A program made the translations under genes and the position numbers. From contig JAJBBL010000098.1 of assembly GCA_020532365.1 (NCBI GenBank), forward strand, positions 1-10,477: a stretch of 10,477 nt of DNA, given 5' to 3'. The notes below the pieces were generated by a model, which was not told the DNA's origin, searched no databases, and saw only the letters and a list, made by a program, of their open reading frames with translations. Of the stretch, positions 6,642 through 10,477 are shown piece after piece. Origin of the DNA: Candidatus Cloacimonadota bacterium. Lineage in GTDB: Bacteria > Cloacimonadota > Cloacimonadia > Cloacimonadales > JAJBBL01. Positions within the stretch are counted from its first letter, which is position 1; every line of letters starts with the position of its first letter.

Positions 6642-9518
6642 ATGAGAAAGAGATATTTGGTTTTGATACTCGTGATGGGGGTTGTGTCCCTTTTTAGCGG
6701 TGAAATTGATGATTTCCGATTTATAATAGGGCTTTATAAAGATGGGCATAACCAGCTTGCTATGACGGAGATAGATGGGTTTTTGAATGACTATCCTAAT
6801 AGTGAATACATCAATAATGTTCGCTTCTTAAAGGCTAACATATTGATGGCGGAAGAGAACTACCTAAAAGGTGCTAAAGCGTTCAAAGAGTTGGAGAAAG
6901 AGGGTGTAGACCCTATCATCAGACCGGACATTTACTTGGGCTTAGCCCAGTGCTTCTTCTTCACCGATAACTTTGCAGAGTCTGAGAAGTATTTGAGTAG
7001 GTTCACTAAAGAATTTAAAAATCATAGACTGCTCCCTAAAGCTTATTACTTTCTCGGTCGGATAGCTTATCAAAAAGTGGAGTATTCCAAAGCTCTAACT
7101 TTCTTAAACCAAGTGGATGAAGATAGTCAAGATTGGAGCTATAGAGTTGCTAAAATCCAAACGCTTGTAGCTCTTGATATGAACGATGAGGCTAAGAGTA
7201 TTTTAGACCAGTATGTTGAGCAAAAGGAACATTCAGAACTCCTTCACCAAGCTTTGATTATTTACTTTAACCACCTTTTAAAGGCAAAACAATATCAACA
7301 CGTAGTGACCTATGCAGTAGACTTTATTCCTTATGACTCAGTGTTTTATGATAACTACCTGGCTATTATGGGGGAGGCTAATTACGAGCTGGGGAACTAT
7401 AGAGCTGCATTGGAAAGATTCGATGCATTAGGTGAGACGAGCGAGAGAAGTGAATACTTTACCGCCCTATGTTTCCTAAAATTAGACGAGGATCTTACTG
7501 CTGAAAAACTGTTTAGCCAATTGAGTGAGAACGCTAAGAATGAGGAGATAAAGACTAATAGCTACTTCTTCTTGGCTACTATAAAAGGGAAGAAAGACTT
7601 CAGAGAGGCTAATAAAATGCTGGAGAGCTTTGTATCCCAAAACCCCGATCACCCCTTTGTCGGCTCTGCTTACTATCAATTAGGTATGAACTGGCTCTTC
7701 CAAAACATCTATGATGAAGCGGTTGAAAGCTTTAAGAATGCACTTGATACCGAGCTAAGCGATGAGTTCAATGAAAAGGCTAAGTATTTGTTAGCCGAGT
7801 CTCTCTTCCAATTAAAGAACATAGAGGAAGCATACCTTCATTATGTAGAATATGAAAAACTCTATCCAAAAGGGGAGTTCTTAGATGAAACACTCTTCAA
7901 AATAGGGCTCTATCATTTCGAGAAAGAGGACTTTGCAAACGCATTAGTAAAGTTTGATAGGATTATAAGTGAGCATCCTGAATCAGATAGACTCTCAATG
8001 GCTTACTTCTATAAGGCAGAGATATTTACCCTTAGCCGTCAAGATGACTTGGCTTTAACTCTATACGAAAAGGCTGCAGATCGCTTTGAAAACCGGGGAT
8101 TAGTGGCGATTAGAATTGCCCAGGTAAACTTCAAACTTGGTAAATATGATGAGGCTATGGATGAGTTAGAGCAAATCCCATCGAGTAGTGAATACGTGTA
8201 TGAGAAGATGATTATTCAAGGGAATATTTACTATGCTAAGAAAAACTATCTCTCTGCTATAAAGATATTTGCACAAGCTACTGAGCTGGCAGAAAGTGAT
8301 GTGGAGTGGGAAGACTCTACACTACGTCAAGCCAGAACTCTCTATCAATTGAAAGAGTATCGTGAGGCGAGCAGACTGTATAAACAGCTCTACGAAAAAA
8401 CAAGACAGCAGCAGTATCTGTTAAACTCGGCTACTGTTGCCTTTACAGCTGATGAGTTTAGAAACGCTATTGAAATGTTTCAACAATATATCAACTACTA
8501 CCCTGAGAGCCCCGATATTTATCAGGCAAAACTGCATTTGGCCGATTCATACTACAACTCGAAAGACTATAACTCTGCAGTACAGCGGTATCGTGAACTG
8601 ATCAGACCTGACGTCGACCCTGCAATACTTACCAATAGTCTGAACGGACTTGAGTGGTCAACTGCCCTTAGTGAGCAATATGATTTCATTAAAGAGCTGA
8701 ATAAAATAGTGCTTAGTGAGGATGAGCATGACTTTAATGAGCTGATTCTTAGAAGAAAGATCGACTATTATTATTCACAAAGCAGGTGGGAAGAGGTAGT
8801 CTATAATGTGGAAAAATTGCTCGAACTTGAGCTTACTTACAACACTGAAAGAGAGTATAAAAAGATGCTCGGTATCTCTTTGCTAAATCGAAAACAGTAT
8901 AGAGACGCTGAGGATGTCTTTGAAGAGCTGATCGAACGCCAACCTGATGCAAGCGTGTTAGTGGCGTGGTCAAGACTGCACTTAGCCGAAAACGACAAAG
9001 AGGCTGCCCTTCTTAAGCTGAAAGAGGCGTGTAGCTTAACAGAGGAGAGTCAGACTTGGCTCGATATGCTCACCCTTTCAGTATCGCTTAAAGATGAGGA
9101 GTTTTCGAGTCTTTACGCAAAGTTTAGAGGGTTTGCTCGAGGTGTTGACTTGGAGCAGGGGGAGCTATTGCAGATACGATGGTATCTGTTAAATGAGGTG
9201 TTTGATTCGGTATCTCCGCTAATCAACAACTTGTTATCGAGTAAATACGAGCCTATTAAGGCAAAGGCGCAATACTACAAAGGGGTGCATCTATATAAGA
9301 TCGGCAGAACAGATGAGGCCATAAAAGAGTTGCTCCGGGTGCGTTATCTGTATCCAAGGGTTGAGGATGTCCGCATTGAGGCTGAAATACTGGTGATAGA
9401 AGCGTATGCCGAGACAGGCAACCTTACAGAAGCTAAGAAAATCTATGACTCAATAAGGAACGATTTGAAGCCGGAGCAGAGGCGTGAAATAGCTCGAAAG
9501 ATTGGATTAGAGGGGTAA
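6642..9518 (+). CDS. Exported TPR-repeat protein, periplasmic
   Basis: Protein of 958 residues. Residues 1-20 are a Sec signal peptide: basic MRKRY, a hydrophobic core to about F18, and likely cleavage near S19/G20. There is no Cys at the junction, so it is not a lipoprotein. The rest is an almost continuous alpha-helical TPR solenoid with no enzyme domain visible. Many repeats begin with the [YH]P-x-S/G-like turn common in BamD (YfiO) and YbgF/CpoB type envelope TPR proteins (HP at 337, YP at 408, HP at 445, YP at 620) and carry the A-x-Y/F-x-L-G and Y-x-x-A-x-x-x-F pattern. Known relatives scaffold outer-membrane assembly or cell-envelope complexes, which suggests a periplasmic scaffold role here. 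The ATG is supported by GAGGG at 6633-6637. The gene starts 35 bases after the previous stop and ends 3 bases before the next start, so it is probably co-produced with the outer-membrane-like protein that follows. Confidence 0.88.
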   Translation: MRKRYLVLILVMGVVSLFSGEIDDFRFIIGLYKDGHNQLAMTEIDGFLNDYPNSEYINNVRFLKANILMAEENYLKGAKAFKELEKEGVDPIIRPDIYLGLAQCFFFTDNFAESEKYLSRFTKEFKNHRLLPKAYYFLGRIAYQKVEYSKALTFLNQVDEDSQDWSYRVAKIQTLVALDMNDEAKSILDQYVEQKEHSELLHQALIIYFNHLLKAKQYQHVVTYAVDFIPYDSVFYDNYLAIMGEANYELGNYRAALERFDALGETSERSEYFTALCFLKLDEDLTAEKLFSQLSENAKNEEIKTNSYFFLATIKGKKDFREANKMLESFVSQNPDHPFVGSAYYQLGMNWLFQNIYDEAVESFKNALDTELSDEFNEKAKYLLAESLFQLKNIEEAYLHYVEYEKLYPKGEFLDETLFKIGLYHFEKEDFANALVKFDRIISEHPESDRLSMAYFYKAEIFTLSRQDDLALTLYEKAADRFENRGLVAIRIAQVNFKLGKYDEAMDELEQIPSSSEYVYEKMIIQGNIYYAKKNYLSAIKIFAQATELAESDVEWEDSTLRQARTLYQLKEYREASRLYKQLYEKTRQQQYLLNSATVAFTADEFRNAIEMFQQYINYYPESPDIYQAKLHLADSYYNSKDYNSAVQRYRELIRPDVDPAILTNSLNGLEWSTALSEQYDFIKELNKIVLSEDEHDFNELILRRKIDYYYSQSRWEEVVYNVEKLLELELTYNTEREYKKMLGISLLNRKQYRDAEDVFEELIERQPDASVLVAWSRLHLAENDKEAALLKLKEACSLTEESQTWLDMLTLSVSLKDEEFSSLYAKFRGFARGVDLEQGELLQIRWYLLNEVFDSVSPLINNLLSSKYEPIKAKAQYYKGVHLYKIGRTDEAIKELLRVRYLYPRVEDVRIEAEILVIEAYAETGNLTEAKKIYDSIRNDLKPEQRREIARKIGLEG
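9510..9513 (+). promoter_or_regulatory. Shine-Dalgarno site for the outer-membrane-like gene
   Basis: GAGG lies in the last codons of the TPR gene, 8 bases before the ATG at 9522. It favours this start over the in-frame ATG at 9555, which has no purine-rich site in front of it. Because the site is inside the preceding coding region, translation of the two genes is probably coupled. Confidence 0.6.
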
Positions 9519-9521
9519 GGT

Positions 9522-10477
9522 ATGAGAGTAAAACGTAATCCTATATATCACAAAATGACAAAGGTTTACCCTGTTTTTGTGCTCCTCCTAACCGTTATAG
9601 CGAGTAGCTTAGCGGGAGCTGCAAGAGATGAGAAGATAGACCTGCCAGACATTATTATCACAGGCGAGTCAGAAAAGCTGCAAGATACTATCTCTTTAGA
9701 CGAAAAGCTAAGAGAATACTGGGTTCTGGATCGACTAAGTCGATTTAGTTATGAGCCGTTTATTACCCCCGACGAGGTTAGAGCATACAAAGAGCCGGAA
9801 CTACATAAACGAGGGGCTATAACCTTATCGCTGGGAAGTAAACTTTCAACAAACCTAAGTTTTCTTTATAATGATGACAATCCTTTCTTAACCTTTAGAG
9901 GAGGGTATTCTTACAACTCGTTAGTCAGTGATAGAAACGATAGTAGACTCTTTGTGGGATGGTATCCACAACTTAGCAATTATGACTTCAGAGCCAAAGT
10001 TACTCAATACTTTTTTAACGATGAGAGGGTGGTCAGCTCTTCCAACAAGATATCCCTTTTTGGTGTAGAACTTGGAATGGAAACAGAAAAGCTAAATATA
10101 TCCAAAATAGAGATGGAAGAGGTTGACCTAAGCGTAGGTATCGACAACTTCACTCAAGAGTTAAGTGGCGATAAAGAGAGTCAGACAGACGTTAATATCA
10201 GCTTAGGCCTCAGAGTGCCTTTAGACGATTTAGATATCTCGATACCTTTCGAGTCTACGCTGATTAAGGGTGATAAGTTTGCAACTAACCTCGGGGTGAG
10301 AAAAGAGAACTTCTACTTTTTAGACTACCTTGGTCTGAACCTTATTACAGACTTTTATAAAGTAGTGCCAGCTATAGACTTCTGTACTGGGTATGAACTC
10401 AATACTTTTTCGAGAGTTTGGCTGTATAACAAGCCGGGTTTCGACTCAAGAGTGCGAAGCGATTTTCTATACGACAA
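9522..10477 (+). CDS. Exported beta-strand-rich protein, probable outer-membrane barrel (3' end outside window)
   Basis: The frame is open for 318 codons plus 2 bases and runs off the right edge without a stop. The N-terminus (MRVKRNPIYHK, then a hydrophobic stretch from about V15 to L30) is a signal peptide with a likely cleavage site at A31-G-A33 or A34. Next comes I39-D-L-P-D-I-I-I-T-G-E49, which resembles the LPxVVVT segment found near the mature N-terminus of many TonB-dependent receptors, but no recognisable plug domain follows. From about residue 95 the sequence shows alternating polar/hydrophobic strands rich in Tyr, Phe and Trp, separated by Asp/Asn/Ser-rich turns (for example AITLSLGSKL, LFVGWYP, FRAKVTQYFF), as in outer-membrane beta-barrels. 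No specific family is recognised, and the missing C-terminus prevents a check for a terminal aromatic. The start lies 3 bases after the TPR gene stop, pointing to a shared envelope function. Confidence 0.8.
   Translation, partial: MRVKRNPIYHKMTKVYPVFVLLLTVIASSLAGAARDEKIDLPDIIITGESEKLQDTISLDEKLREYWVLDRLSRFSYEPFITPDEVRAYKEPELHKRGAITLSLGSKLSTNLSFLYNDDNPFLTFRGGYSYNSLVSDRNDSRLFVGWYPQLSNYDFRAKVTQYFFNDERVVSSSNKISLFGVELGMETEKLNISKIEMEEVDLSVGIDNFTQELSGDKESQTDVNISLGLRVPLDDLDISIPFESTLIKGDKFATNLGVRKENFYFLDYLGLNLITDFYKVVPAIDFCTGYELNTFSRVWLYNKPGFDSRVRSDFLYD

Noticed and set aside
6631..6645. Four-codon mini-ORF (ATG AGG GAT ATA TGA) whose stop overlaps the TPR gene start as ATGA
   Set aside because: It has no ribosome-binding site of its own, and its bases are simply the Shine-Dalgarno region of the TPR gene. 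The overlap is probably accidental.
1..10477. CRISPR arrays, tRNA/rRNA genes, insertion sequences, attachment sites
   Set aside because: I read through for regularly spaced repeats, terminal inverted repeats, transposase motifs and tRNA-like cloverleaf sequences and found none. TPR repeats in genes 1 and 3 are divergent protein repeats, not DNA repeats.

Overview
The window reads as part of a chromosome from a moderately AT-rich (about 40% GC by eye), Gram-negative-type bacterium. Two consecutive genes start with export signals, and one of them looks like an outer-membrane barrel protein. The mix of a giant cytoplasmic kinase hybrid, very long tetratricopeptide (TPR) proteins and an outer-membrane-like protein would fit a poorly characterised diderm phylum such as Cloacimonadota or a relative of the Fibrobacteres/Chlorobi group. 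That placement is a low-confidence guess, because no rRNA or universal marker gene is present.

Layout. Positions 1-269 are non-coding and hold a GC-rich hairpin at the very left edge, a short direct repeat, a candidate promoter and a strong ribosome-binding site. The rest is four genes on the + strand packed head to tail. (1) 270-5792 encodes an 1840-residue fusion of a Ser/Thr protein kinase, a STAND/AAA_16-type NTPase module, a long TPR solenoid, two GAF domains and a complete histidine kinase core. (2) 5782-6606 overlaps gene 1 by 11 bases and encodes a 274-residue protein that looks like a shortened, degenerate member of the glycosyltransferase-9 (heptosyltransferase) fold. (3) 6642-9518 encodes an exported 958-residue TPR protein. 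(4) 9522 to the right edge, cut off by the window, encodes an exported beta-strand-rich protein, probably of the outer membrane. Gaps are -11, 35 and 3 bases and I see no terminator between genes, so this is most simply one operon.

How they may work together (inference). Gene 1 has no transmembrane segment and no receiver domain, so it should be a cytoplasmic sensor/integrator whose output partner is elsewhere or unknown. Gene 2 is translationally tied to it and is the best candidate partner. Genes 3 and 4 place periplasmic and outer-membrane components in the same transcription unit, suggesting that envelope state or assembly is linked to the signalling protein.

The most notable point is a run of degenerate active sites in otherwise well-preserved folds. 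The NTPase module has lost the Walker A Ser/Thr (Asn322) and the Walker B acidic pair (Arg426-Ala427). The Ser/Thr kinase appears to lack the alpha-C glutamate. The glycosyltransferase-like protein lacks the usual substrate-binding motif. The histidine kinase core, by contrast, keeps all its motifs.
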